IMG/VR virus record: IMGVR_UViG_3300025082_000022
Location: 1 to 38,995 of that record
Length of the DNA: 38,995 bases
Strand: one strand, 5' to 3'
DNA from: a virus
Every line of letters starts with the position of its first letter. The stretch's first letter is position 1. A program made the translations under genes and the position numbers. Under the pieces are notes generated by a model. It was not told the DNA's origin. It saw only the letters and a program-made list of their open reading frames with translations, and made no database searches. Of this stretch, positions 1 through 7,169 are shown piece after piece.

Positions 1-127
1 AGTCAATAGCTATGATTTATCAAGACATCACGGTTACAGAATTTTTTACAAACATTTTGGTCGATGAGGCCGAATATTGTTCTAGAAGGGTTGCTTCGGG
101 CTCGTTCCAGGCTCGATTAAACGTGCA
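1..127. repeat. Terminal direct repeat, left copy (circular-assembly overlap)
   Basis: Bases 1-127 are identical to 38869-38995. The copy starts and ends inside one coding frame (the 82-residue gene that runs through the junction). A 127-base exact end overlap is what a k-mer assembler leaves on a closed circle, so this is most likely an assembly duplicate and not a biological terminal repeat. Confidence 0.93.
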
Positions 128-173
128 TTCAGATAACCACAACGCTGGGGCAGCCCCGGCGAAGGGGACGTAA
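1..173 (+). CDS. Small hypothetical protein, C-terminal part (gene crosses the circle junction)
   Basis: This is the 3' part of a gene that starts at 38793 and continues over the junction in the same frame to a TAA at 171-173. The joined protein is 82 residues, starts MKTTFHLPSGPVDVDIP and ends in a short Ala/Gly/Pro-rich tail (NHNAGAAPAKGT). It lies in the early rightward operon: its start overlaps the upstream stop (ATGA at 38793-38796), and the zinc-finger recombination gene begins three bases after its stop. No family recognised. The coordinates here are only the part visible at this end of the window. Confidence 0.75.
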   Translation, partial: SIAMIYQDITVTEFFTNILVDEAEYCSRRVASGSFQARLNVHSDNHNAGAAPAKGT

Positions 174-175
174 GC

Positions 176-985
176 ATGTTGAGTTCAACACCACCGATAC
201 TAACCCCCGATGAAGAAAAACCAACGAAAGAAGAAAGGCCCAATATGAATCAGAAACCACAAGTAATCCCACCTCAGAGTGTCTCTGAGATGAAAGCCCA
301 AATTCAGACCATTCAACAGGTAATGCGGTCTGTAATGAAGAAGGGGGAGCATTACGATACGCTCCCTGGATGCGGAGATAAAAATGTTCTCTTAAAATCG
401 GGAGCGGAGAAGATCTTGGCCACATTCAGAATTGCCCCTGAGTTTAAAATAGAAGATTTAAGCACAAATGAAGAGTGTCGATATCGGGTGTCTGCTACTG
501 GGAAATATGCCCCGGATGGAACGTTTCTTGGGCAGGGAGTTGGGGAGTGTTCTTCTAATGAGGAAAAATATAAGTGGCGGGCCGCGGTGTGCCCAGAAGA
601 GTTTTCTGAAATGCCGGAGAATCGCCGGAGAAAGAAATGGAAGAAGGGGTATAGCGGAAAGCCGAACTTCTCCGTTGAGCAGGTCCAGACAGATCACGCA
701 GACCAAGCCAATACCGTTCTCAAGATGGCGGTAAAACGAGCACTTGTGGCAATGGCGCTTATTGTGACAGCGGCATCAGATATTTTTACCCAAGACTTAG
801 AGGATAATTCAGAAAGTGAAACCGTAAATGCCAAACCAAACCCTATCTCAAATAAACAATCAGAACAAAAGTTTAATTGTTCTCAATGCAATATACCCAT
901 TAAACAAGAAGTCTTCGATTACTCCACAAAGGTTCTGGGTAAAGCTCTTTGCTTCAATCATCAAAAGGAGCTAAAAAATGACTGA
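176..985 (+). CDS. Phage recombination-module protein with C-terminal zinc finger
   Basis: A 269-residue protein. The core around residues 35-215 carries the stretch KKGEHYDTLPGCGDKNVL, then GAEKIL, and later VLKMAVKRALVAMAL followed by SDIFTQDLED. This arrangement recurs in phage proteins encoded beside RecB-like nucleases, and I take it as a DNA-binding or strand-annealing type protein by context only. The C-terminus has a Cys-x2-Cys ... Cys-x2-His cluster (CSQCNIPI and CFNH) typical of a small zinc ribbon. ATG 176 has AAGGGG eight bases upstream; an internal ATG at 245 with AAGG before it is an alternative that would remove a 23-residue hydrophilic leader. It overlaps the next gene by 8 bases. 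Exact activity is not established. Confidence 0.7.
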   Translation: MLSSTPPILTPDEEKPTKEERPNMNQKPQVIPPQSVSEMKAQIQTIQQVMRSVMKKGEHYDTLPGCGDKNVLLKSGAEKILATFRIAPEFKIEDLSTNEECRYRVSATGKYAPDGTFLGQGVGECSSNEEKYKWRAAVCPEEFSEMPENRRRKKWKKGYSGKPNFSVEQVQTDHADQANTVLKMAVKRALVAMALIVTAASDIFTQDLEDNSESETVNAKPNPISNKQSEQKFNCSQCNIPIKQEVFDYSTKVLGKALCFNHQKELKND

Positions 986-1577
986 AATTGACGGGCTAGT
1001 ATTTGATGAGGAGACTCATACCTATCGCTATGAAGGGCAATTGGTTCCTGGCGTAACCACCGTTCTAGAAGGGGTCGGCATATCAGATTTCTCCATGGTT
1101 CCGCCAAATGTCCTGGCGCAAGCTCAGTCTTTTGGTACCGAAGTGCACAATGCAACTGAAATATTTGATAGAGGAGAAGCTATCCCCGATTCCATTTCAG
1201 AGGCCACAGAACGATATCTTTGCCATTACATCTCATTCCTAAGAGATTTTGAGGTTAAATTTATAGAAATTGAAAAAAAGGTTTTTTGCAAAAAATACCT
1301 ATACGCGGGAACGCTGGACCGAATCGCTACCCTTAAAAAAATATCCAATCGCCCAGTCCTATACGACATTAAGACCGGGCAAAAATCCATATCCCATCAA
1401 ATCCAAACCGCCGCCTATGAATATGCATACAAACAAGATAAGCGGTCAAATATGGATCGTTACACACTATATTTGTCTCCTGATGGATACAAACTATCCG
1501 AGCCATATAAGAGTCGACAAGACCTCGATGTTTTTTTATCAGCACTATCTGTATACAACTACAAAATGAGAAAATAA
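978..1577 (+). CDS. PD-(D/E)XK (RecB/Cas4-like) exonuclease
   Basis: A 199-residue single-domain nuclease. The RecB-type motifs are all visible: GTEVH with His57, a conserved Glu in FIEIEKKVF (about residues 96-100), GTLD with Asp114, DIKTG with Asp130 and Lys132, and the QxxxY helix QTAAYEYA (Gln143, Tyr147). This is the metal-dependent catalytic core of phage recombination exonucleases that resect double-strand ends. AAAGGAG lies six bases before the ATG, which fixes the start. It sits between the zinc-finger recombination protein and the coiled-coil protein, the usual order of a phage single-strand-annealing set. It shares a short motif, ISDFSMVPxN (residues 35-44), with the next gene product. 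Confidence 0.88.
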   Translation: MTEIDGLVFDEETHTYRYEGQLVPGVTTVLEGVGISDFSMVPPNVLAQAQSFGTEVHNATEIFDRGEAIPDSISEATERYLCHYISFLRDFEVKFIEIEKKVFCKKYLYAGTLDRIATLKKISNRPVLYDIKTGQKSISHQIQTAAYEYAYKQDKRSNMDRYTLYLSPDGYKLSEPYKSRQDLDVFLSALSVYNYKMRK

Positions 1578-2347
1578 TGACAACACAAACAAAAGATCAA
1601 ACTATTGATGAGACAGTAAAGGTTACGGTTAACGACTCAACCTTAACGCATATTAATATAGCCAATACGCTAGCTAACACCGTAAAACGGTTAAAAATAA
1701 CTAATAACATTGAATACTCGAACTCTGGCCAGTTCTTAAAAAACATCAAAGCAGTATCTAAGGAAATCGATGATAGCCGAAAAGATATCACCAGGCCGCT
1801 AGACGATATAAAAAAACGGATAATGACCTTTTTCAAAGGCCCTCTCGCCGAACTATCCGATGCAGAAGCAGTTCTAAAAAAAGCAATTCTTGAATATCAG
1901 CAAGAGCAAGATCGTATTCGTTATGAAGCAGAGAAAAAAGCCATTGCCCAGGCTAAATCCAAAGAAGACAAAAAGCGAAAAAACCTAGAAGAAAGAGCTA
2001 GAAAAGAGAAAGAAAAAGGCAACACTGCTAAGGCTGAAATGCTAACGGAAAAGGCAGAGGATATATATGTTCCAACAGTGGTAAAAGCCCCCGCTTTTGA
2101 AAAAGTTGAGGGAATTTCGACTAAAAAAGTTTGGAAAGCCAAAATATCGGATTTCTCCATGGTCCCCCAAAACATCTATATCAACGACGAAAAAGTGCAA
2201 TCTGCAATTCAGGCGATAGTCAATAAACTTGCCAGGGCAACAAAAGGGGCTATGCCCATATCGGGAATTGATTTTTATCAGGAAGAGAGCATTGCGGCTG
2301 GCGCGGCCCTCATAAACCAAATTTCAGAGACCCCTACCAATGACTGA
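1577..2347 (+). CDS. Coiled-coil recombination-associated phage protein
   Basis: 256 residues. The N-terminal third is helical; residues about 100-155 are a highly charged Lys/Glu/Arg coiled coil (KKAIAQAKSKEDKKRKNLEE region). The C-terminus has a WKAKISDFSMVPQN segment followed by a helical region ending in a SGIDFYQEESIAA motif. Proteins of this layout (PLDDIKKRIMTFF... then FY-EE near the C-terminus) are common next to phage recombinases and nucleases, but their activity is unknown. The ATG overlaps the nuclease stop (TAATG), so translation is probably coupled. The role as recombination partner is inferred from position. Confidence 0.72.
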   Translation: MTTQTKDQTIDETVKVTVNDSTLTHINIANTLANTVKRLKITNNIEYSNSGQFLKNIKAVSKEIDDSRKDITRPLDDIKKRIMTFFKGPLAELSDAEAVLKKAILEYQQEQDRIRYEAEKKAIAQAKSKEDKKRKNLEERARKEKEKGNTAKAEMLTEKAEDIYVPTVVKAPAFEKVEGISTKKVWKAKISDFSMVPQNIYINDEKVQSAIQAIVNKLARATKGAMPISGIDFYQEESIAAGAALINQISETPTND

Positions 2348-3209
2348 TCGCCCATCAATGAATGTTCTAGTTATCGGTGGATCCGGGTTTATTGGCAAGC
2401 GTTTAATAAAAGCCTTTAAGAAAAAAGGGATTGATTACACTATTGCCTGCCGTGGAATAACTTACGGATTAGAGGAATTAGATTCAAAGTTTTTTTTGTG
2501 GGATACAAACAAAAAGCCGTGTAAGGATTTTAATTTCAATGCGTTCACTCACTTTGTTCACATCCCAGATTTAGCGCAAATTAAGTTCCCAGAGCAGTAT
2601 TTGAAATTTATAAGCTCCAAAAATTTCAAGCGCAATATTTTTATTAGCTCAACAAATATTCTCACTAACTTGCCAGCGGCATCAAAACCAAAAAGGGTAA
2701 AAGCTGAAAGCTTAATAAAGGAAACATTTAAAGCCTACACTATTTTGAGGCCCACAATGATTTATGGTGGCTTAGATGATAGAAACATGACCAAACTTAA
2801 GAAATTGTATTGGCGGCTCCCATTTGTCCCATTAATAGAGAAAGGGAAGGCTCTCCAGCAGCCCGTCCATGTAGAAGACGTTGTTGAGGCAATAATTCTT
2901 GGATTTGAAAACTCTTCTCTGATTAATAAAACTTTGACTGTTTCGGGCAAAACACCCCTCCCCTTCAAAGACGTCGCAAAAATATTGTGTGGCTCAATTA
3001 ATAAAAAAGCTAGGTTTTTAAACGTTCCCAGCACCCCAATTTTTTGGATATTTAGGTTGCTCGAGATATTTCACATCCCATTCCCTTTTAAATCTGAACA
3101 AATTCTGAGATTAAAAGAAGATAAGGCTTTTGCTTCAAGCCCACCGCTATTGGCGGCTGGGTTTAAGCCTAGAGAGTTTTCCGTCCACGAGGTGACAATA
3201 AATGGATAA
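2340..3209 (+). CDS. Atypical short-chain dehydrogenase / NAD(P)-binding epimerase-like protein
   Basis: 289 residues with an N-terminal Rossmann fold: VLVIGGSGFIG at residues 9-19 is the glycine-rich dinucleotide loop of extended and atypical SDR enzymes. Further family signatures are ISSTNI after the fourth strand, TILRPTMIYGGLDDRNM, and LQQPVHVEDVVEAI. At the place where classic SDRs have YxxxK the sequence is SKPKRVKAE, so the Lys is present but the Tyr is replaced by Pro. It therefore belongs to the atypical (NmrA/NDUFA9-like) group, and classic redox chemistry is doubtful. Such proteins in bacteria often sit beside sugar-nucleotide genes; in a phage it is a passenger (auxiliary) gene. 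It overlaps both neighbours by 8 bases, so it is part of the early operon. Confidence 0.85.
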   Translation: MTDRPSMNVLVIGGSGFIGKRLIKAFKKKGIDYTIACRGITYGLEELDSKFFLWDTNKKPCKDFNFNAFTHFVHIPDLAQIKFPEQYLKFISSKNFKRNIFISSTNILTNLPAASKPKRVKAESLIKETFKAYTILRPTMIYGGLDDRNMTKLKKLYWRLPFVPLIEKGKALQQPVHVEDVVEAIILGFENSSLINKTLTVSGKTPLPFKDVAKILCGSINKKARFLNVPSTPIFWIFRLLEIFHIPFPFKSEQILRLKEDKAFASSPPLLAAGFKPREFSVHEVTING

Positions 3210-3723
3210 TTCGGTGCAAAATTTTAAGGACAAATTTTTAACTTTTCTCGAAAAGTCTGGGGCAGAAATTTTAAAAACTACAAACCCATACGAGTTATTT
3301 AGGTTTAAGTGCGAAGAAGGTCTGGGAATCATTTACCAAGGGAAAAAAGGGGTTTCAAGCGTAGGGGCTGCCGATACAGCTATGGAGTTTTTCGATAACA
3401 AATGGGAATGGGCTGCATCTAAAAACTACGAGAGATTTGAGAAGCCTCAGGCCCGTGCCTATTTACTTGGCAGAGACGGTGAAAACTGCTTTTACTGTAC
3501 CCAAGAATTAGGTGACGACATAACGGTAGAGCACCTGCTATCGAAGGCGAATGGGGGTAACGATAATTTTGCCAACTTAGTACTAGCTCACGAGGAATGC
3601 AATGTCAGAGCGGGGTCGTTATCTCTTAAAGAAAAATTTGAGCTTTTTCATGACATGAGATTGAGAAGCGAGGCAAAGTTAATTCCAAAAGAAAGTGTTT
3701 TGGTGGGGAAAATTAATGATTGA
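3202..3723 (+). CDS. HNH endonuclease
   Basis: 173 residues. The C-terminal half is an HNH domain: Cys96-x2-Cys99, then EHL (Glu110, His111), GGNDNFANLVLAHEECN with Asn122, His130, Cys133 and Asn134. The two Cys pairs would hold a structural zinc and the central His would be catalytic. Residues 1-80 form a separate domain (FLEKSGAEILK...GLGIIYQGKKG) that I do not recognise. GAGGTGA lies just before the ATG. The gene overlaps the SDR upstream and the OB-fold gene downstream and is embedded in the operon, so it reads as a phage enzyme and not a free-standing homing intruder, although that cannot be excluded. Confidence 0.83.
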   Translation: MDNSVQNFKDKFLTFLEKSGAEILKTTNPYELFRFKCEEGLGIIYQGKKGVSSVGAADTAMEFFDNKWEWAASKNYERFEKPQARAYLLGRDGENCFYCTQELGDDITVEHLLSKANGGNDNFANLVLAHEECNVRAGSLSLKEKFELFHDMRLRSEAKLIPKESVLVGKIND

Positions 3724-4063
3724 TATTAACGCCTATGTTTTTACTGGAAAGTGCGCTCAGGGCCCAATTGTTGAAACTAACGCACATGGGGTTTTGACAA
3801 TAAAAATGATTGTGGAAATAAATGAGGGCGCGGGGATCACAAATGACATTGTTATCGAAGGATATAAAGGAGGAATGCAGTATGATTGGCAACCAATAAA
3901 AGTTGGAGATTATGTGTTTGGGTCTGGCCGGTTGGTGTCTGATGACGCGGGTGGTTATTCCGTATTATTAAGCAAATTAGCGAAGCTCCCCTGGGGCTCC
4001 GTATTAGACTTATCTGAAACCAAGGAAAAGCCCTTTGATTCTCTAGAAAATGGGTTATCTTGA
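3716..4063 (+). CDS. Putative OB-fold single-stranded DNA-binding protein
   Basis: 115 residues from the ATG at 3716, which overlaps the HNH stop. An upstream in-frame ATG at 3695 would place seven odd residues in front and is not preferred. The sequence alternates short beta strands (NAYVFTGKCAQGPIV, VLTIKMIVEI, NDIVIEGYKG, KVGDYVFGSGRLV, GYSVLLSKLAKL) in the order expected of a five-stranded OB fold. The GDYVFGSGRLV segment resembles the GDxVxVxGRL strand of SSB proteins. There is a short acidic tail but no classic DDxPF tip. Position between recombination and replication genes fits an SSB. Assignment is by pattern and context only. Confidence 0.5.
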   Translation: MIDINAYVFTGKCAQGPIVETNAHGVLTIKMIVEINEGAGITNDIVIEGYKGGMQYDWQPIKVGDYVFGSGRLVSDDAGGYSVLLSKLAKLPWGSVLDLSETKEKPFDSLENGLS

Positions 4064-4090
4064 ATATGTATGAAGAAGGCAAACTAACTA

Positions 4091-5293
4091 ATGGCTAGGC
4101 CACGACTAAACACGGTCGATTATTTCCCAATGTACTCACATTCATCAAAAACAGTGGAGATGCTTGAAAATAAGTTTGGCATAAAAGGGTATGCGTTTTT
4201 TTATAAACTTTTACAACTTTTGGCCACTGAAGATGGTCATGTATATCACGCAAATACACCAATGGACCTTGAGTTTTTGTCTCAGAAACTAAACTGTGAT
4301 GTTGATTTAGCTATAGAAATGATTAATACGCTTAGTTGTTGGGAGAAAATAGATTCTGATCTGTGGAATCAAAAAATTATCTGGTACCAAGGCTTTGTTG
4401 ATACTCTTGAATCAGTTTATAAGAAGCGCAACCGCCCTATCCCTACAAGGGATGACGCAATTAGGAAGGTAGGGGTTTCTGTGACAGAAACTAAAGGTAC
4501 CTGGAAAATACCCCCTAAAAACCGCCTAAAAGTGCCTAAAACGAGTAAATTAGAAAATATTTCAAAAAATGATCCCGTGACAGAAACAGGGGTTTCTGTG
4601 ACAGAAACTATAGTTCCTGTCACGAAAACTCGAGGTACCTTACCTGTTCCGTCACAGCCTGTTGCAGAAAGTACACAAAGGAAAGGAAAGGAAAAGAAAA
4701 AAAAGCAGCAAGCTGCTAAAAAAAAGGAGTTAAGTGATTTCACCGCTAAACCACCTCGGGAGGGGCCTGCTGCTTTTTCAAAATCTGAAAAAAGATTAAT
4801 TCGGCAAATAACCTATCGCCGTATTCGCAAAGCGGGCAAGGGTGAACCACCAAGGCTTTATGCCCAGCTATGCAAGGTTGCTAGGGAGGACCCTGCCGAA
4901 CTTGCCGGATGGGCCGAGGAAATGACAAAGAACCGAACCGAGGTGAAAGCGAGATGGCTCAAGCGAGCCAATCACAGGCTTTGCCGGAGGGAGCAAGCCC
5001 GAAAGAAGGTTCAGGAACGAAATCGAAATGAGTATTTCAAATCCGCCAGGTCTGTGTTCAAATCACTACCCAAACCCCACAAGGATGAGCTGTGGCAAAG
5101 AGCCTCAGATTACGAGAGGAGGGTTTTGGCTGAAAAGCTCAAAATGTCGCATGAGGAGGCCCTGGCCTACCCCGAACCCAAAGGTGCAATAATGACCCGA
5201 ATTTTCAGCATGTTGAAGGACGAAGGATATTTAAAATCCCCGGCAGATTTCGAGAATATTCCGCAAGCACAGGAACTCATCCATGCCGACTAA
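4091..5293 (+). CDS. Phage replication initiator / replisome organiser
   Basis: 400 residues. The N-terminus (about 10-110) has YFPMYSHSSKTVEMLENKFGIKGYAFFYKLLQLLA, the signature of the winged-helix DUF4373 (Lin1244/Lin1753-like) domain of phage replication initiators. Residues about 120-215 are a low-complexity linker with repeated GVSVTET units and a Lys-rich run. Residues about 220-400 are charged and helical and could be a helicase-loading part, but I recognise no motif. The linker DNA carries iteron-like repeats (see separate entry), as expected when a phage origin lies inside its initiator gene. Base composition of the C-terminal half is visibly more GC-rich than the linker, which may reflect a mosaic origin. 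Confidence 0.75.
   Translation: MARPRLNTVDYFPMYSHSSKTVEMLENKFGIKGYAFFYKLLQLLATEDGHVYHANTPMDLEFLSQKLNCDVDLAIEMINTLSCWEKIDSDLWNQKIIWYQGFVDTLESVYKKRNRPIPTRDDAIRKVGVSVTETKGTWKIPPKNRLKVPKTSKLENISKNDPVTETGVSVTETIVPVTKTRGTLPVPSQPVAESTQRKGKEKKKKQQAAKKKELSDFTAKPPREGPAAFSKSEKRLIRQITYRRIRKAGKGEPPRLYAQLCKVAREDPAELAGWAEEMTKNRTEVKARWLKRANHRLCRREQARKKVQERNRNEYFKSARSVFKSLPKPHKDELWQRASDYERRVLAEKLKMSHEEALAYPEPKGAIMTRIFSMLKDEGYLKSPADFENIPQAQELIHAD
4476..4660 (+). repeat. Iteron-like repeats, candidate replication origin inside the initiator gene
   Basis: The 15-base inverted repeat TTTCTGTGACAGAAA (perfect 7+1+7) occurs twice, at 4476-4490 and 4593-4607. A half copy, GTGACAGAAAC, is at 4577-4587. Degenerate copies follow: TTCCTGTCACGAAA at 4614-4627 and TTCCGTCACAG near 4648. 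GGTACC flanks the group at 4497 and 4634. Clustered short repeats in the linker of an initiator gene are the classic layout of a lambdoid-type origin. The repeats also encode a repeated peptide, so protein-level selection is an alternative. Confidence 0.55.
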
Positions 5294-5471
5294 CCCAAAC
5301 GGCCACAAGATAGCCGACCTGAACCACAAAAGCTTTGACAGAGCATTTCTTGCTTGGGAGGAGCTGAAAAGGGAGCTTTCTAAGCTCGCAAAGGATCATG
5401 ACTGTGCGAAGGGATTAGCTGAAGAAGTGCTGTTGCAACTGGGCATAAAAATTAAGGTGATTGAAGTATGA
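5283..5471 (+). CDS. Small hypothetical protein
   Basis: 62 residues, hydrophilic and probably helical (DRAFLAWEELKRELSKLAKDHDC). The ATG overlaps the end of the initiator gene by 11 bases and its stop overlaps the next start, so it is translationally coupled in the early operon. No family recognised. Helicase-loader or regulator roles are possible by position but nothing in the sequence shows this. Confidence 0.65.
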   Translation: MPTNPNGHKIADLNHKSFDRAFLAWEELKRELSKLAKDHDCAKGLAEEVLLQLGIKIKVIEV

Positions 5472-5662
5472 AATTAGAATCTGGAACGTATCGTTGGCAA
5501 AAAAATAACATTAGCTTTCAAGGTCTTGTCGGGGATAAATTTGCGCATGTCCAATTCCGGGAAAACGGCAAATGGAAAGTTGATAACTCGGTTAAAACAA
5601 ACGAAGAAGTCCGTGCAATTTCACAGCATAAAGACACTGAGTTTTTTGGGAAACTTATTTGA
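5468..5662 (+). CDS. Small hypothetical protein
   Basis: 64 residues, beta-rich pattern (SGTYRWQKNNISFQGLV, FAHVQFRENGKWKVDN). ATG overlaps the upstream stop by 4 bases (ATGA) and its TGA overlaps the TTG used by the next frame. No recognisable domain. Confidence 0.6.
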   Translation: MKLESGTYRWQKNNISFQGLVGDKFAHVQFRENGKWKVDNSVKTNEEVRAISQHKDTEFFGKLI

Positions 5663-5985
5663 AAATTACAAACAAAGTGAGCAAGGATGAATACGAAAAA
5701 ATCAAAAATATACGTCGAGGTCCCAGCCATAGTGCCCTACACAAGAGCAACAAGGAATCAGATTTTCTCCGGGTACACAACGAAGCAAAACAAACGCTAC
5801 GTGATATTCAAGGCCTTGTTTCAAATCAACTGTTTACTGGCGATGTCTCGGCCTCAATTATCTCAATTGGGAATACCAGGTCAGATGTGGACAATATCAC
5901 TAAAGCCGCTCTTGATTCAGCGCAAGGAATTATTTACTCAAACGATAAACAAGTCTGGAAAATCCATGCTGAACGTAGAGTTTAA
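5659..5985 (+). CDS. RusA-type Holliday junction resolvase, frame carrying the catalytic motif (frame-split gene)
   Basis: This frame opens with TTG (TTGA overlap with the upstream stop) and gives 108 residues. Its C-terminal half has the RusA signature: TGDVSASIISI, then RSDVDNITKAALDSAQG and IIYSNDKQVWKIHAERR. It supplies the Asp-x-Asp-Asn metal site, the conserved Lys, and the Asn-Asp of the last catalytic motif. RusA dimers resolve Holliday junctions and branched DNA before packaging. The first ~45 residues do not look like a RusA N-terminus, whereas the overlapping frame (5687-6004) does, and that frame also ends on the ATGA of the next gene. The gene therefore looks split by two compensating single-base shifts, near 5800-5830 and near 5980. 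Confidence 0.6.
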   Translation: MKITNKVSKDEYEKIKNIRRGPSHSALHKSNKESDFLRVHNEAKQTLRDIQGLVSNQLFTGDVSASIISIGNTRSDVDNITKAALDSAQGIIYSNDKQVWKIHAERRV

Positions 5986-6004
5986 ATTGGAAGAATCACA
6001 ATGA
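5687..6004 (+). pseudogene. Overlapping frame with RusA-like N- and C-termini
   Basis: This 105-residue frame starts at ATG 5687. Its beginning, IYVEVPAIVPYTRATRNQ then GYTTKQNKRY, resembles the N-terminal strand and Arg-rich motif of RusA proteins (VPxxPxxRxR...Y). Its end, VEFKLEESQ, resembles the final RusA strand, and its TGA overlaps the ATG at 6001 as in other operon joints. The middle (NCLLAMSRPQLSQLG...) is unlike RusA; the catalytic part is in the other frame. No convincing slippery heptamer is visible, so an inactivating indel pair or sequence errors are more likely than programmed shifting. Confidence 0.4.
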
Positions 6005-6423
6005 CATTTGATACTTTTTTAAAAGCTCTACAAATCACCTTTGAGGCAACTGTTCTAATCCTGTTTTTTACTATTGTTTACGTTTCAAACCAAGCCTTTC
6101 GCTCGATACTAAAAACAGCCCTCTTGAGAATAAAAACCGTTTTAGCCAAATTAAACCCCGTCCGAAAAATTAACAAACATCTTCTTGGTGATGTTGATGG
6201 CAAATTAAATATATATATTTCCGTTTTAAAATACATTCTTGTGGCACTAGCTTTTCTACTAATCGTACACTCGCTATATTCAATCCAAAAATCAAAAGAA
6301 ACAAACACAGAGAACTCTTATTCGCCACCTCATGGCTCCGAGAGCATTGAATACACCCCCGGAGATACTACCGTTCACAACCATGACCAGGGCGATGCTT
6401 TTTATCCAGAAGGAGGGGGTTAG
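6001..6423 (+). CDS. Two-pass membrane protein of unknown function
   Basis: 140 residues with two hydrophobic segments, about 12-34 (ALQITFEATVLILFFTIVYV) and about 73-93 (VLKYILVALAFLLIVHSLY). A basic loop joins them, and a 45-residue hydrophilic tail is rich in Ser, Pro, His and Gly (HGSESIEYTP ... YPEGGG). It sits in the early operon between the resolvase and the RNA-processing genes, away from the lysis genes, so a holin role is unlikely. Superinfection exclusion or host-membrane modification is possible but unsupported by a motif. Confidence 0.65.
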   Translation: MTFDTFLKALQITFEATVLILFFTIVYVSNQAFRSILKTALLRIKTVLAKLNPVRKINKHLLGDVDGKLNIYISVLKYILVALAFLLIVHSLYSIQKSKETNTENSYSPPHGSESIEYTPGDTTVHNHDQGDAFYPEGGG

Positions 6424-6425
6424 CA

Positions 6426-7169
6426 TTGGGACGACGATTTGTTGTCGGGGATATCCACGGGGCTCACAAGGCCCTCAGGCAAGTCCTAGAACGGTCGCAT
6501 TTTGACTATGACAACGATTTTCTAGTAATCATCGGGGATGTCTGTGATGGGTACCCAGAAACGAAGGAGTGTGTTGATGAGCTGCTAAAAATTAAAAACA
6601 GAGTTTTCGTAGTGGGGAATCATGATTTGTGGTTTGTTGATTGGATTAAAACTGGAGACAAACCGCCGATATGGACCAACCAGGGTGGTGAAGCCTCTCT
6701 TGAATCTTATGGCCACTCTAAATGGGAGCCGCGCATTATCCCAGACATTCCCGATAACCACAGAGATTTTTGGCTTAATTACGTCCCATATTATTTGACT
6801 AAACAAAATAAACTTTTCGTTCATGGCGGATTCAAATTTAAAACCTTTGTTACCAACGGGAGCCTTGTCGCATATAAGGCGGAATTATATGAAGATTTGG
6901 ATAAACAGGGACCGGAATGTTTGGCCTGGGACAGAGATTTATTCGGGTTTACCCGAACTCGAGAATTAAGAATAGGCCCATTCGAAGAGATTTTTATTGG
7001 CCATACCTCAACAGAATCGTTTTCGTTAGACCCTGTACATAGATGTAATGTTTGGAACGTGGATCAAGGCGCTGGATGGGGAGGAAGACTGACCCTCTTG
7101 GATATTGATTCCAAGGAATTTTGGTCTTCAGATAAAACAAAGGAATTATACGATGGATTTGGGAGATAA
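6426..7169 (+). CDS. PPP-type metallophosphoesterase (lambda phosphatase / Pnkp phosphatase-like)
   Basis: 247 residues with every binuclear-metal motif of the calcineurin-like PPP family: GDIHG (8-12), GDVCDG (37-42, the usual Arg after GDxxD replaced by Gly), GNHD (64-67), HGG (133-135), WDRD (168-171) and GHT (192-194). Members include lambda protein phosphatase and the 2',3'-cyclic phosphodiesterase/phosphatase domain of bacterial Pnkp. The start is TTG, supported by AGGAGGGGG eight bases upstream. The stop is directly followed by the ATG of the RNA ligase, so the two are co-translated. That pairing favours an RNA-end-healing job over protein dephosphorylation, but the sequence alone does not decide. 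Confidence 0.87.
   Translation: MGRRFVVGDIHGAHKALRQVLERSHFDYDNDFLVIIGDVCDGYPETKECVDELLKIKNRVFVVGNHDLWFVDWIKTGDKPPIWTNQGGEASLESYGHSKWEPRIIPDIPDNHRDFWLNYVPYYLTKQNKLFVHGGFKFKTFVTNGSLVAYKAELYEDLDKQGPECLAWDRDLFGFTRTRELRIGPFEEIFIGHTSTESFSLDPVHRCNVWNVDQGAGWGGRLTLLDIDSKEFWSSDKTKELYDGFGR

Noticed and set aside
5795-5835. Programmed -1 frameshift in the RusA gene
   Set aside because: No X-XXY-YYZ heptamer in the right phase and no clear downstream pseudoknot; plain indels explain the pattern better.
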